Assembly: GCF_000003815.2 (NCBI RefSeq)
Contig: NC_049993.1
Span: forward strand, 6,938,612 to 7,002,611
Direction: 5' to 3'
DNA from: Branchiostoma floridae
Lineage: Eukaryota > Chordata > Leptocardii > Amphioxiformes > Branchiostomatidae
Length of the DNA: 64,000 bases
Shown here: positions 1 through 13,100 of the stretch, piece after piece
Numbering within the stretch: position 1 is the first letter of the stretch
How the letters are laid out: the number at the start of each line of letters is the position of its first letter
Translations under genes and position numbers: made by a program
Notes under the pieces: model-generated
The model's input: only the letters and a program-made list of their open reading frames with translations
Databases searched by the model: none
Told to the model about the DNA's origin: nothing

Positions 1-1077
1 TGCTTCCCTGGAGTCAGAAATGAAGTTCTTTTCACCTTTCCTAACTTAGTAAGGTTATTTCATCAGTAATATTAAATCAAAGGAACCAATACTTTGTTTT
101 TTGTAGTTGCCATGTTACTGTAGTTGATGTGATTTGTACGTCTTGCTTTGAGTTGATGGTCATGTTATGTTGTTAGTCAACGTACCATCTTCCTTAACTT
201 TTGAATCATTTTTTTATTATAAACAGTTATTTTGGAGCTCCAGAGGACTGACAATACACTACAACAGGGCTGTTACCAGGACCCATCCCTCTGTCCTGGA
301 ATGGAAATTTGGTTGTCACCTCTGCTAAGCAACCAAAGATTTGACAGATCACTGAACAAATTTCATTGATTTTTTTTCTTGCTTTTGTGTGTTCTACTGT
401 CATTTAAATCTCGCATCATTTTCGTATCATGAAATCAACCTATACAAATCCCATCTTGGTTCCTTTTGGCCGTTCGGCAATTGGCAAGTGGTGGAACAGA
501 GGACCTTAGAAATCAAAACCGAACAGATACAAAGAATTTGAAAAAAAAAATCCAAATCTTAACAAAATTTAGGCCATGCCATACAGTTACCCATGCATCA
601 AGTAGACAAAGAGACACTAAAACCACTGCTTAATTAGTCTGGATGTGGCCCTATCCTGGAGCTCATCATTTATAAGGGGATAGAAAAATTTCCGTCTCAC
701 AGTTGAAAGACCATCCTCTTTGGAAAATGGCATCAAGTGATGGACATCTGAATGACCGGACGTTTGTTTGTTCCTTTGTTATAAATATAGCTACTGTATT
801 GGTTTCTGTAGGTGTACTCGTTCATTCATTCTCATTGTAGTCTTGCACAACCTATTTGGTACTTTTGCTTGATGGTGTCTGGTAATTCTAATGTAGATTA
901 TTTGTGACATTTTGTAACTTTTATTTCTTTTCCTTTCCTGTAACAAGCTTGTTTAGTAGCTGAGGGCAAGAATGGGTGTATGTGTGATACCATGTTTGAT
1001 TTCTTCTTATTTCTTTTTTGTAGGAAGCTAGGACTCCCCTGAATAAGAGTGGTACATTCCCGTCCTCCCATACAGAC
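1..1077 (-). other. SSBP intron 6 (partial)
   Basis: AT-rich non-coding DNA downstream of SSBP exon 6. No further SSBP exon, no conserved reading frame and no tRNA-like sequence was seen. The only structure noted is a dispersed-repeat fragment at about 261-330. Confidence 0.7.
261..330. repeat. Dispersed repeat fragment, copy 1
   Basis: Shares cagggctgt..ccaggac, catcc and gtcc..gga blocks in the same order with 42791-42850. Two diverged copies of the same unidentified interspersed repeat are likely. Family unknown. Confidence 0.45.
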
Positions 1078-1149
1078 CTGATTGTGTGGGATCATCTGAT
1101 TCTGATGTGGGGGTGGCTGGCCATGGGGCGACGTCTGTGAGGCTGGAGG
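1078..1149 (-). CDS. SSBP: SSBP coding exon 6 (SSBP3/4-like PPP exon)
   Basis: 24 codons, [18 protein letters not shown] then MIPHNQ, phase 0 at both ends. The acceptor is cctgtcag. The donor is gtctgt, a weak match to the consensus. It corresponds to the GPPGSQPSPHAQPPPH segment of SSBP3/SSBP4. The next exon (family PFMSPRY block) is not visible between 1 and 1077. Confidence 0.88.
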
Positions 1150-4100
1150 CTGACAGGAGAAAACGAAACGACAGTGAGTATGCAACGATTTTGGAGCACA
1201 GGCTGAGCACACACATGAAGAATATCTTCCAGCCTGGCTCAATGTATGTGTGTAAGGTGTACCTTCCATAGAAAGCCTGTATGCCAAGCACAAACTTTGA
1301 GTTATCATCTAATCATCTTTCTACTGACTTCTACTTTGAATTTAAATAATCAATCAATGCAACTGTGGGTCACAGGCAAGCATTTTTCAAAGGGACAGTT
1401 AAAAGATACTAGATAGCCAAGTTTGAAGAAGGGTGCACTAAACAAACGCCAAAAAAACAATATTTTGCCTCGCATTATATTGCCGCCCTTACCTTGTACA
1501 CACACAAATCTTTTTGGAGACGAGTCTTCTTAGAAGTAAATTTTAAATATTGCAAGGTTAACAATTGGTAGAAATGATGTTCATGACTTAGACGGCTACA
1601 GCAGTTTATGTCGGCAATTTGAAACATGGCTGTATTTTACGTCAATCATCACCAACTACCTGCAGCAGCTCTTTTGTCAGACGCTGGCAATTCAAGAAAT
1701 GCTTTCAAGGGTGCGAAGAAGTGGGAGTAAAAAGCGTGTCACGTGTAGAGCGAGCCCCTTAGAAAGGCGAGCCACCCCCACACCCATTATCCCTACTACA
1801 GGCTGTTCATCCCAAAAATAGTGGGAAAATTTTGAATTAATTCAGCAGGCGACTGTGGTCTATTAAGTGTCTGGGGATCTTGCCTACCTGACAGGACCGA
1901 AACATGTTTGAAAACGAAACATGAAGGTTTTAATTTCACGTCAAACATCAACTATACCAAAGGTTAAAATCTGATTAGAATTCAATGAATTTGTTCGACA
2001 GGTGTCACATAGTGTCATATTTCCTGATCTGATTTCATCCATTTTATTCAAAACTAAGAGGAGCCCTTTTATGATGTTGAGTTATAAGATATTAGTGAGA
2101 ATGATAATCTAGTAATGGTTGTAACTGGTACAATGAGGGTTTAATATCAACATTATGAGGACTTGGATATTTCAGTTATCATGTGTATTGATGTCTGTCG
2201 GTATGTATGATTTGTATTTTCACATTTTTTTCTGTTGTCTCAAAATTAAAGGTTACGGGTAAATATTTTGATCTGATATTAACGCTTTTGATGCCTTTTT
2301 TTCAAAATAAATAATTCCTTTTATTAATTTTCCTAACACCAAATACACATATATAAAACTAGTACTGAAAGGACATGTGATGCCTTTTTTTTCTAACAGA
2401 GAAGATGATTTTACAGAAATGAGATCTTACCCCAGGAAAGAAACCGGGAGGCATTGGTCCGCCAGGCATAACGCCATCGTTGGGGGGCATGGGTCCTAGG
2501 GGGCTGGGAGCGGTGGCTGCACTCTGCTAGGAGAAACAACACAGTTGGTAAGTCATAGTTGGAGAAATTCTCAGCACTTCTTTCATAAGAAATATGACAA
2601 ATACTTTAAGAAAACATACACAAGCTTCAATTACCTAGTTTGACTAACGATAGTTCACCTTTATCCGTGGGATAACCTAAATCTGTTTCTGTCAGAAACA
2701 GGCATATACATGTAGGGATATCAAGTTGACAGTGGTTTCAAACTGCAATACTTTGAACACATTGTAACTTGAAACTATCGTCCAACGAGTTGATATCCTC
2801 AGATACCCTGTTAGGAAAAATAGAAAATATAGCTTACCCCGCAGATAGGTGAACTAGCGTTACATGTTTTCAATCCAAAATATGTAAAAAAAGAAGTTGA
2901 TTTATTTGGCTATTTCCAAGAAACGTTGGAGTTATTCAACTTTGGTTCTACTTTTGCTGTATTCAATGCAACAAGAGAGCCTTTCATTTCTGAGAGGACA
3001 GAATTAAGAACTTGGAGGAAGCTCTCTGTGGTTTCAAAGGCAAGAGAGCTATGGCTGACAGTGCTGGTTTCTCAAACCAGATGTCCTGGGTTCAACTCCA
3101 GCCTTGCCCCCTTCCACATAAAAGATTCTCTCCATAGCTCTAATACTGTACTCTAAATATGTCTGGCATTTTCATCCATCACGCATCAAGAAATCTATAA
3201 AGAAAACATCCAACATATTCTATGAATTAATTTCTGACACATTTTGTGACTAACGTTAAAGCCCCAAAATGTAGAATTTAGGCATTTTTCTGTAAAGAAA
3301 CCCAACAACTTGCAATATTGCAAGAATTAAATCCTGTACCCTGAATGAAAATCTTGCTGTGTTTAGGTCTACCTAGTTCCCACTATACAATTACCATGCT
3401 TGATCTAACATGACAGACACTTCTGTAAATCTGCAGTGATGTATGTTGCTCCTGACTGTGGTGCTCAGAGCCGAGTCCTTCCGACATGCAGATAATACCA
3501 CAGTACAAAAGAACCTGGACCTGTGCTACATAATGCACAATTTGTTCCCCTAACAGTATTAGTATGTCCACAAATTGGATAATATGGTCCTTGCGGATAC
3601 TTAATAACAGAGAGGCGAGCATTTGAGTTTAAGAAGTGATACCGTTGTCACCTATGGGAGAGTGGGCTGTGTGTTGAATTGTCATACACACTATGGATCA
3701 GGGACATGTCAGGGTAACAATCCATCAACGAAAACCAGCTAGGGGGTCCACACCTGCACCAAGTCTTACTGATACCAAAAGCTTCCTGCCACCAAAAGAT
3801 CAAAAAACATAAGCAATACCACCATAACACCAAAAACATACGCAATACCACCATAACACCAAAAACATACGCAATACCACCATAACATCAAAAACATACT
3901 CCATGCATACCAGGCCCAGAACAAAAGATTCAAAAACTGGAAGTTCTGCTGCAGTACCACAGATAGCCACCAGGGGGACCAAATTTAACCTTGACCTTGT
4001 CTTCCCAAAACCTACCCACATACCAATTCATCTATTGGCCTTTATTTATACAGACAACCAAAATCTGGAAAGACAGGCACACATATAGACACACACACAC

Positions 4101-7100
4101 ACACTGAAAACAAAACCTCCATATTTCCTGGAGGTAATAAGGTGGAAGCGGTTGATTCCTGTGTTCTAAACAACTGATGCAAACTCGATGTAAACCCAAA
4201 ATATGGATTTTTCATTCCCGTCACCCATCCCTCAACCGTGCGGAACAAATCGCCTGCGAGGTTTGACCGGACCTCCCCACATCGCGCTGGACAGGCTCTA
4301 AAATATTCATAAGCAGTGACCACACGTCGTGACCTCGCTGGCCACAGGGTCATAAATAACGCATCACTTCCTGCGACCTTCGAACCTCCATGACACCTTC
4401 CCTATGGTTCCACTTTGTTGGCTATCTGGGATGCGATGAGTTCAATTGTGTGAACGTAACATCATCAGAACAAAATTCATTATTACCAAGAAGTGGTTCT
4501 TCTCTCAAGAGACCAAAGCTGAAATATATCCTCAAGCATAACTTGCTATAGACTAACTGTATATGATGTTCTAATGATGATAATTAGTTTATAATTGATG
4601 ATCATATCTTGTGTGGTTTATAAAATAAGATATGTTAAGAGACATAAGACAGTAAAGGACTAGTTGTCACTATTTAAATCAATGCTAAGTGATTTAGTAA
4701 AAAGCTGCCATCTTCATCAGTACTTCCTTTAGTGTAGATGACTTAATTATGTTTCTCTATATTGTTACTTTATTCAAATAAGGAAAATCAATGGAATGAA
4801 ATGCCTAAAATCAAAGACAGGGGACTGGGTATCATTTCTATATGAACACAGGATTCACAGACAACTTTGAGTTTACACATGGCAAACTGTTAGAAGATCT
4901 CACCACATTGTTTCCTTGTGGCCAAGTTGCGGGTGACATACAAAGCTAGGTTGATTAAATGACAATGTCTTAACATGACACAACTAGGCTAGCGATGTAT
5001 CATCCTTCCCTATCCTAGTTGATCGATCAATGGCGATAGGTAAGGCCACAATCAAAACCTAACACATCTTTAAATTTGTGCATCTTATGTTTCCATTCTT
5101 CAGACTGATTAATGTAATCAGATTCTTTTACAACCAGTTCTTGAAACTACTTTGATATAAACAAAGCTTTATAAATAATGTAGACCTCTTCCTCATCAAT
5201 GATGCACAATTTTTAGCACATTCAGGTCAAATGTGTACAAACTGAATTTTACAAGACTTTTCTCAATGCTGAAAGTCTGTATCTGTCTTTATGATATTCC
5301 ATTTTTCAACATTTGACAGCAAAAAAATTTACCTGAAGCAAATTTTCTTCATTTCTAAGAAACAACAAAAAAGAAAATTATTTTGTAAAATTATATTAAC
5401 CAATATTTCATCACATAAAAATGTACATTACTTGGCTGTGAAACTTTCCACTGCAAATGTGACAGTGTAAGAGAATAAGGGCTGTGAAGGCAAGAAAACA
5501 TGGTGTACGTCTAGGACCTGTTGTATAGGAAGACATTATGGTACTGTAGCAGAAATGGCTGGCTGCCAAGGTATTTGCTCAAAGACAGGCATCCCACATC
5601 TTGGGGCATAAATCTTCCCTCCAGACAAAATCCTGGTCTCACCTGGGAGACGGCCTGCATACTAATGAGGCGGTGGTGGAGACAGAGTCCCCCTGGGAGA
5701 GATGGGCTGGCTTCGGTTTTCTCAAGGAGGCCTACGCTTTTTACTTATACTTTAACAATCTCACAAGGAAAGTTTCATATCAGCAGGGATATACAGCATT
5801 GATAATTGCATTACTAAGGCTATAGGACAAAAACACTTAAAATGTGTAAAAACAAGCCCAAGTTTTAACCTCTGCTTGACAAATAGAGAGATGGGCTTGC
5901 TCGGTTTTCTCAAACAGGCCTACGCTTTCTCAGTTCAGTTCAGTTCATCCTCTTTTTGGAGGTGACACCTGTGTCTCCACTCGTTTCTGTCCAGCATTAC
6001 TGATCGGAGTTCGTTGGCCTCCTACTTGTACTTAAACAATCCGACCAGGAAAGTTTTTAATCAGCACCAATATAAAGCATTGATAATGACATTACTAAGG
6101 CTGCAGGACAAAAAGAAAACATGGTAAAACAGAACACACAACAAAAGCACCTAAAAGACATCATAAACACAAGATGTCAACAACCTAAGCTTGGAAAATT
6201 GGAGCGGTAAGCTGGCTTTTTAAAACTAATTTGACTTAGCGTTATATCTGTAGCAATGATAATTAGATACTGCTTTCTTTGTTTTGGTACCATAATGATA
6301 ACAGGACTATATACATATATCATCTAAATATAGCTTTTGAAAAATATCACACTTTTAACTGATAAAGAAGGCATTATGGCAGCGATGATAATGAAACTGC
6401 TCAATAATATTTCAAGATGTTATAACAGAAAACAAGAAGTGGTGTCATAAAAACTATATCAGTTGTTTTTTTAAGCATTCTTCAATTCAGAATTGGCATT
6501 ATATCAACATCATAAATTCAGTAGAGTAAAAATATCCTCCCCCCAATTTGTCAAATGGAATAGTCCTCATATGAGAATGGGTGATTGACAGTCCCACCAA
6601 ACAACTTTTGTGGACAGGGGTACAGTCAGGGTCAATCTAACATGTTGGCAGCTAATTGCTACTATGTCACTCTGTTACTATCACATATATTATGAGAACA
6701 AGTAACTAATTAATTAAGAAAATGGATCAATTGTATCTATAGAGGATTGTATCCCTATTTATGACTAACTGGAGGGCTCACATTATGACTAACTGATCCG
6801 ATTAGATGCCCTTGTGGACACTATGGCACACTTGTGTATTTATGCTGATTGCCCATAGCTTGTTTCCATTTTTATGTCAGGATCACCAAGATTTTCATAT
6901 GATGTTTTGGTACCAAGTCATGCATTTATATCAATTAAAGTAACATTTTCAAAATGCACCCCAAACTGTGTCTTGTGATTGCATTTTTTTTGCACCTCAA
7001 TACAAGGTGATACAGTTTCTAGTGGTGGGAATCCGTAGCTTTGAGGACTTGTATGAATGAAGTCCAGTATTTGTAGAAACTACATTACATTTGTATCCAA

Positions 7101-10100
7101 TAAGAATAAAACCACATCACTACTACCTGCTAACGTAACTTCTATAGAATAAAGTTCCACAACATGTTAGCATCTTGCTGGCCTTCCAACAACCACAATA
7201 AAGAAGCTTCATTCATAATGAATGAAAGCAAACGTTAGAACAGAAGCAAGTCGGGATAGACACCGATCACCGCTTTCATCTCTTAAGGGCCCTGCACACT
7301 TTATTAACGCTAGGACCATTACAAGTACAGTCGTTCAGATGGGAGGATTACCTATGCACGCACAGGTCAGCATTCACTGTTGGACTAGCTGCGATGATTT
7401 ATTGTCCACCCCTCGTGTACCATTATCGTTTCAACATCCTCCCAATGACATTACCATAAATGCCACATCATACACATCGTGATGGAGGGTGATGATTTTT
7501 CACCTGTACAGTCCTACTCATCCTGAATCATTCCATGCATTTCACACAACACAGAAAGAAAGAATCCTTTTAGTTTACAAATATACACCAGATAATACAT
7601 ACATATGATACTTCAGTAGCTCACATCATCTTGAAAATTTCAAACCCAATTGTAACCTATTGTACTTTCCTTTGTTGCACGAGTTGTCTGAATTGTTCCT
7701 CAAGTTTTTGTATTTCACACAACACAGAGAGAAAAAATCCTATTTAGTTTACAAATATATATCAGATGACGCAATCATATGATACTTCAGTGACTCGCAT
7801 CGTCATGGAAACTTCAAACCCAATTGTAAAATATTGTACCTTCCTTTGTTGCACAAGTTGTCTGACTTGTTCCTCAAGCTTTTGTATTTCACACAACACA
7901 GAAAAAAAATCCTATTCAGTTTACAAATCCTTTTCAGTTTACAACTATACATCAGATGACACAATTATATGATACTTCAGTGACTCGCATCGTCTAGAAA
8001 ACTTCAAACCCAATTGTAACCTTTGTTGCACAGGTTGTCCGAATTGTTCCCCAAGCTTCTGTATTTTACATAACACAAAAAGAAAGAAAAATCCTATTTA
8101 GTTTACAAATATACATCAGATGATGCAATCATATGATACTTCAGTGTCTTGCATCGTCATGGAAACTTCAAACCCTATTGTAAAATATTGCACCTTCCTT
8201 TGTTGCTCAAGTTGTCTGAGTTGTTCCTTAAGCTTTTGACTTTCACACAACACAGAAAGAAAAAATCCAATTTAGTTTACATCATATGATACTTCAGAGG
8301 CTCGCATCCTCAAGAAAACTTCAAACCCAATTGTAGCCTACTAGTACCGTACCTTCTTTTGTTACACAAGTTGTCTATAAAAGTAACACATTATAAATTC
8401 TCATCATTTCAGACCAATTATGTCAGTTGTGTGAAATCTAAAATAGCCTGAACAACAAAAAATGTTTGAAAAACAATTTTGGCATCCCAGACTCATAAAT
8501 TCAATTTACTCTTTACACTTTGTGGAAACCGAGCCTTTATGAAAACTTTCTAACGTTCAACTTCAAGGCAAACATGAAATCGATCAATGATTGGATACTT
8601 AAATCTGTGTATGACGTGTCGTGACGTTTATGTGCATTTCAGCTGACGTCCACAAGCTTATGGCTCAGACTCTGCTCAATAGTGACTCAACGAATCGTCA
8701 TCATCACACAGGAAGTACCCGTTCCAAGAAACACTTGGGACATGCAAAATGCCCATATAGTATAGCAGAGATCAATACATCTGAGAAAGTTACACATGTC
8801 TATGGGATAGACCAAAACAAAGAAGCTAAAAAATGCATACATCTAAGGTTTACGCAGAAATGCTCAATACACCTTTATTTAGAAACCCAATACTGTATAT
8901 TCTAATCGTCACAACTGTCAAAGACAGTTAATTCCAGTTTTCATAATCTATTTTTTTCCATTTGCCACTTAAAACAGCACATCTCATCTAACTTTTGACC
9001 TCTGCAAATTGACAAAAATGCTGGAATTCATTCTTTCAATTGTATCAAAAGACCAATTAGTATATTCAAACATGCTTTGAATCTACTTTTTTTCTCTATT
9101 TGAAACAACAATTGATCAAAATACATATGTATTGATGATGACTACGTTACGTTGTTCAAGATTGCATCATCTTCTATTTCAGTAACGAGGATAACGAGCG
9201 AAACCCTGCATAAAATTTTGCCATGTCTGGCCCACCATGAATAATATTTTACAAACTTATCACACAATGACAGGGATACGTTGCTCCTCTGATATATATG
9301 GCTCCAGAAGCAAAGAGAAACATTACAACAGGGAGAGATACATACACAATGACAGTAGATACACTAACTCTCACTACGCATTACTGAATAATCCAAGAAG
9401 AGTATGGAGCGTGGCACAAATTGAAATCGTAAGCTACTGTAGTTGGTTGGGCTCCATGGGATTTGTCACTTTTACTATGGCATGAATTTTCAATACTTTA
9501 TGTGCATGTAATTAATGACCCATATGGCACGCGGCGGATCCAGTCACCATAAATTCCCCTCCAAAACCGTTCTTTTTTTTTCCGGGACCGCAGCGCGACG
9601 CACGGCGACCGAACTGGACGGAAGAGAGGAAATGTTTGCGAGGCTTGACAAATGCTGCCGTGAATGGAAGAGTTTGTTACACGTGTTCTCATTTCCCTTG
9701 CAGGGCCCCATATGCACTAGGGTCATGAATTTCTACCACAGCCCAATGCTTGGCGGAGACCTGTCTCCCCCCAAGGACACCTTTCTCACATAGAATCCCA
9801 ACCTTTCCGATCATATCACATTAAGTCATACCCAAATGTCTGTACAGGACACATTGAGCTAGGAACAGGGTGGACTGAGACTGAGAAAGTTCTCAAGAAA
9901 GTAATTTCCAGTCAAGGGGAACCAAATAAATTTCATTTTGCACAACACTGAGTGGGATTGTAGGAGGGGGTGGAAGCAGTGGGCAGAACAGCCATTTAAA
10001 TCCCTCAGGGCAATTGGAAAGCATCCAGTGGGAATAACAAGGCCCCCAACCAGCAAACTTGTAACGCTTTGTGGGCCAGCGTAGCAGAAATCAGTGCCTG

Positions 10101-13100
10101 TTCTGTCCATGAGAAGAACTCCCATCCTAAATGGCTCATTCTCCAGAATCAAAGACGTCACAGTCAAGTCTTCAGTCTTTCAGAAGTACGTACAACAGAC
10201 TATACATTTAATGGTTGTCACTAAGATGGCACAATTTGTTGTATGCTGGTTAAAAAAATCCTTCTGCAAATATTTTCATCTCAACGACTAGGTTTTTTGG
10301 AGCATTTTTTTTTTCTTTTGCAAAGTTGCAATTCCAAACATAATATAAACTCTGTAGACTGTTCTGGCAAGAAAAATGCTCAAGGTAAATTTGACCAAAG
10401 TAATCTAATTGGCTGATACTGGATGCTACCATAGTCCCCGACCCTCAGACATGAGGATGGGACTAGGTAAGGTAAGGTAATCTAATTGAAATTATGCGAA
10501 AAGACCATCCGCCTCCCTTTCTGTACCCCTTTGTGCCCAGTACTGTAGATCTTGGAACATTTGTGGCTTTTTTTTCGCTGTGACCATTCCATAATGCTAC
10601 AAATGTTTATTTCCAATGCTGTATTGTTTTGGTACTACGTGACTTCTTCACCCACAAAATTTAGACACTGCAAAAACCTCCTTTTTCCTCCAAAGGGCAA
10701 ATAAAAGCACTGTGAAAGTAAATGAATTTACAGTATCTAGAGACTGCCGGGCTGTCCTACATGGTAGTGGTAGCACAATACTTTTCAACTACCATTCTGC
10801 AAAAACTACCACCACACCGATTCAAGGGAATACTGTAGATCAAGACGTTTTTGCAGAAGTTTTACGTTTACGGTCTTAGACTTCTGTCTGGCATTTCCAC
10901 TGTATTACATTTTCACTGCATTACTGTACTACAGTATTGTTTTCAACCACGTACAAGAGTTTTCCCCTCTTCACTGCTTAATTACGTTCCTGCCAACTAA
11001 AATCAATTTAAGGCACAAGAAAAAAAGGCGAAGACTCAAGTCCCTCAAAGACTTCTGCATCGCGTCCATAGAGACGCCGACAAAGCAAACTCCAGCCAGC
11101 TCACCTGTCTAACCTGCCTGCACGGCGAATCAAATATGGAGGCAACTGTGGCCTGCCGGCTAAGCAAATATTGTCTGTTGAAAAGGGGACAGTTGGAGCA
11201 AGCCCCAGACAGGCGACTGGGCCAGATTTGCCTGACCTTCGTCCCTCCTATTGACTCTGCATTACCAAGCCAAACATGTGACCTTGTCCAAACTTCCACT
11301 TGGCAGATGGCCCACAACCCTGCCAACAGGCGGAGTCGACCTTTGAACCCCAGCTGACTAGGAGAGGAAAATCAGAGACACAAAAGACTGACAATAATCA
11401 TCTCCTGTCTGTAACCTGTACTAAGCTGTCCACACAGCACTACAATCACATGTATCTTTACCTTTGCCTAACAACATCTCAGTGTTTTGGGTGTATTTCT
11501 AGTACAGATCCTGACTTATTTTTAGACAAAGCAACCTCATTCCATACAAAGCCTTGTGGTTTCAGAGTGAATAATTCAAATAGACATGTGTCAAAGCAGG
11601 TGGTCAACAAAAAAATCTACCACCTTTCTCAGAAGGTAGGATCCCTTTGAGTCTGATAATTATTGTTAAGTGAAATGTGGTAATTCATGAATGTCAATAG
11701 CTAAATACACACTGTGTAATGTTTACAATTTTGCGATAGTAAAACATCTATCCTGGGCTTATGGGGATGCAGGTTTTATGGTCTCACAAATGATCAGTTA
11801 TGGCTGTTTACATCTACATTGCAGAGGTGCGTCCGGGTGTCTTTATCCAACTCAGTAACAGCGTGATACCTATACATTCAGACAGCAAGAACAACACCAT
11901 GGGTCAGGGTCAAGGGTAACATGTGTTTCAAACTGTTTCCACTTGTCTCATCATCACCTTTCTATCTCCTTCTTTGACATTCCTGCTGGTGTTTTTTTTC
12001 TTTCATGCCTACACATACACAGTATTGCCGATGTTCTACGCAACTTTTGCCAATCAGGAGAAAAAGACTGATACAGTAGAAGCCAGTTAATAATAGAGAA
12101 GTTTATTTGCAAGTTCTTGCCCGAGGGCTAATTGCAACATGAAACATACAGAGAATATAATAAACATGTATAAAATGAAATACTTTGGTATAGATAACAA
12201 TGGTGACAAGTGTAAACGAGTGACTATTCTATCAATGGTATGGACTGCTGAGAGCTACAATCTACGTATTTAGGGTATGACTTCTTTTCTGGAAGCAGTG
12301 GAAGACGAAGTGTCCCACTTTTTCTATGATGCGTGGGTTATGTGACGTTAACAGCGTTATAGTTTTGTTTTCGTCGGTAAGCGTTTGGAAATTTTTGTGG
12401 AATTTGCATGCCTCTTCAAATAACTCCTTTCTTTCCTGATCGTTAGAGAGGCAGTTAGAAATAAAATGTATTTCGTCTTCCACCGGTTTTGCCATACAAT
12501 GTTAATTGCACAACAGATTAACGCACACTTCTGTTAACTGCATGGAATCTCGAAATCCCAAATCAGTGCAGTCCATCTAGATAACTTCGCATTATTGCAC
12601 CAGCCAGATAATTGCACGAAATTCACTGGCAAATAGGCAGTGCAATTAAGTGGCTTCTACTGTACGACACTTATTGCAAATTCTAATGCTAACTCTAAGG
12701 ACCTAATTGCTTTTCACATTTTTAAAGCATCACTCCATTTGAAAACCGTGTCTGAAACTGATTCAAAGAAATCATAAATAGGTCAGAGTTCCTTCGCCTC
12801 TCCATAAAACTGATTTCCCACCGATGATACAGCAACACTCTTCCTGTTTAAACGTCAAATCCTGCTGAGATCAAGCAAAAAGCGGGAAAAGAAAGCAGAT
12901 TTCATGTAGGTCAACGCACGGTGTGTTGTGGTCAGACACACAGAGAGAGAAGACTGCCGCCAACTGAGCGTTCCCCCCTCAGGGCCTATTACAAATCACA
13001 TGTCACAAAATGTCACCAACCATTCCACAACACATAACTTCTCCACCTAAAGAACAGACCGCCTCTAAACCCTGCTTTATAAACCCTGACGTAACTTTGC

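Larger units (their letters stand above)
12074..12662. mobile_element. pogo/Tigger-like MITE flanked by TA, split by a LINE insertion
   Basis: Left end CAGTAGAAGCCAGTTAAT (12074-12091) matches the complement of the right end (attaagtggcttctactg, 12645-12662). A TA lies immediately outside each end (12072-12073 and 12663-12664), as expected of Tc1/mariner/pogo target duplication. Subterminal aattgcac repeats recur inside. Without the inner insertion the element would be about 174 bp, so it is non-autonomous. The superfamily call rests on the TA target and CAGTAGAA-type ends only. Confidence 0.8.

Noticed and set aside
3648-4021. Overlapping minus-strand frames with a repeated WWY-C-FW pattern
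   Set aside because: Produced by the 29-bp minisatellite at 3806-3899.
7537-8376. CRISPR-like array
   Set aside because: Units are 153-190 bp long tandem repeats without short repeat/unique spacer alternation, in a eukaryotic intron.
10461-10484. (GGTAA)n run as telomere-like repeat
   Set aside because: Only about three units, also at 62216; too short and not the vertebrate-type TTAGGG motif.
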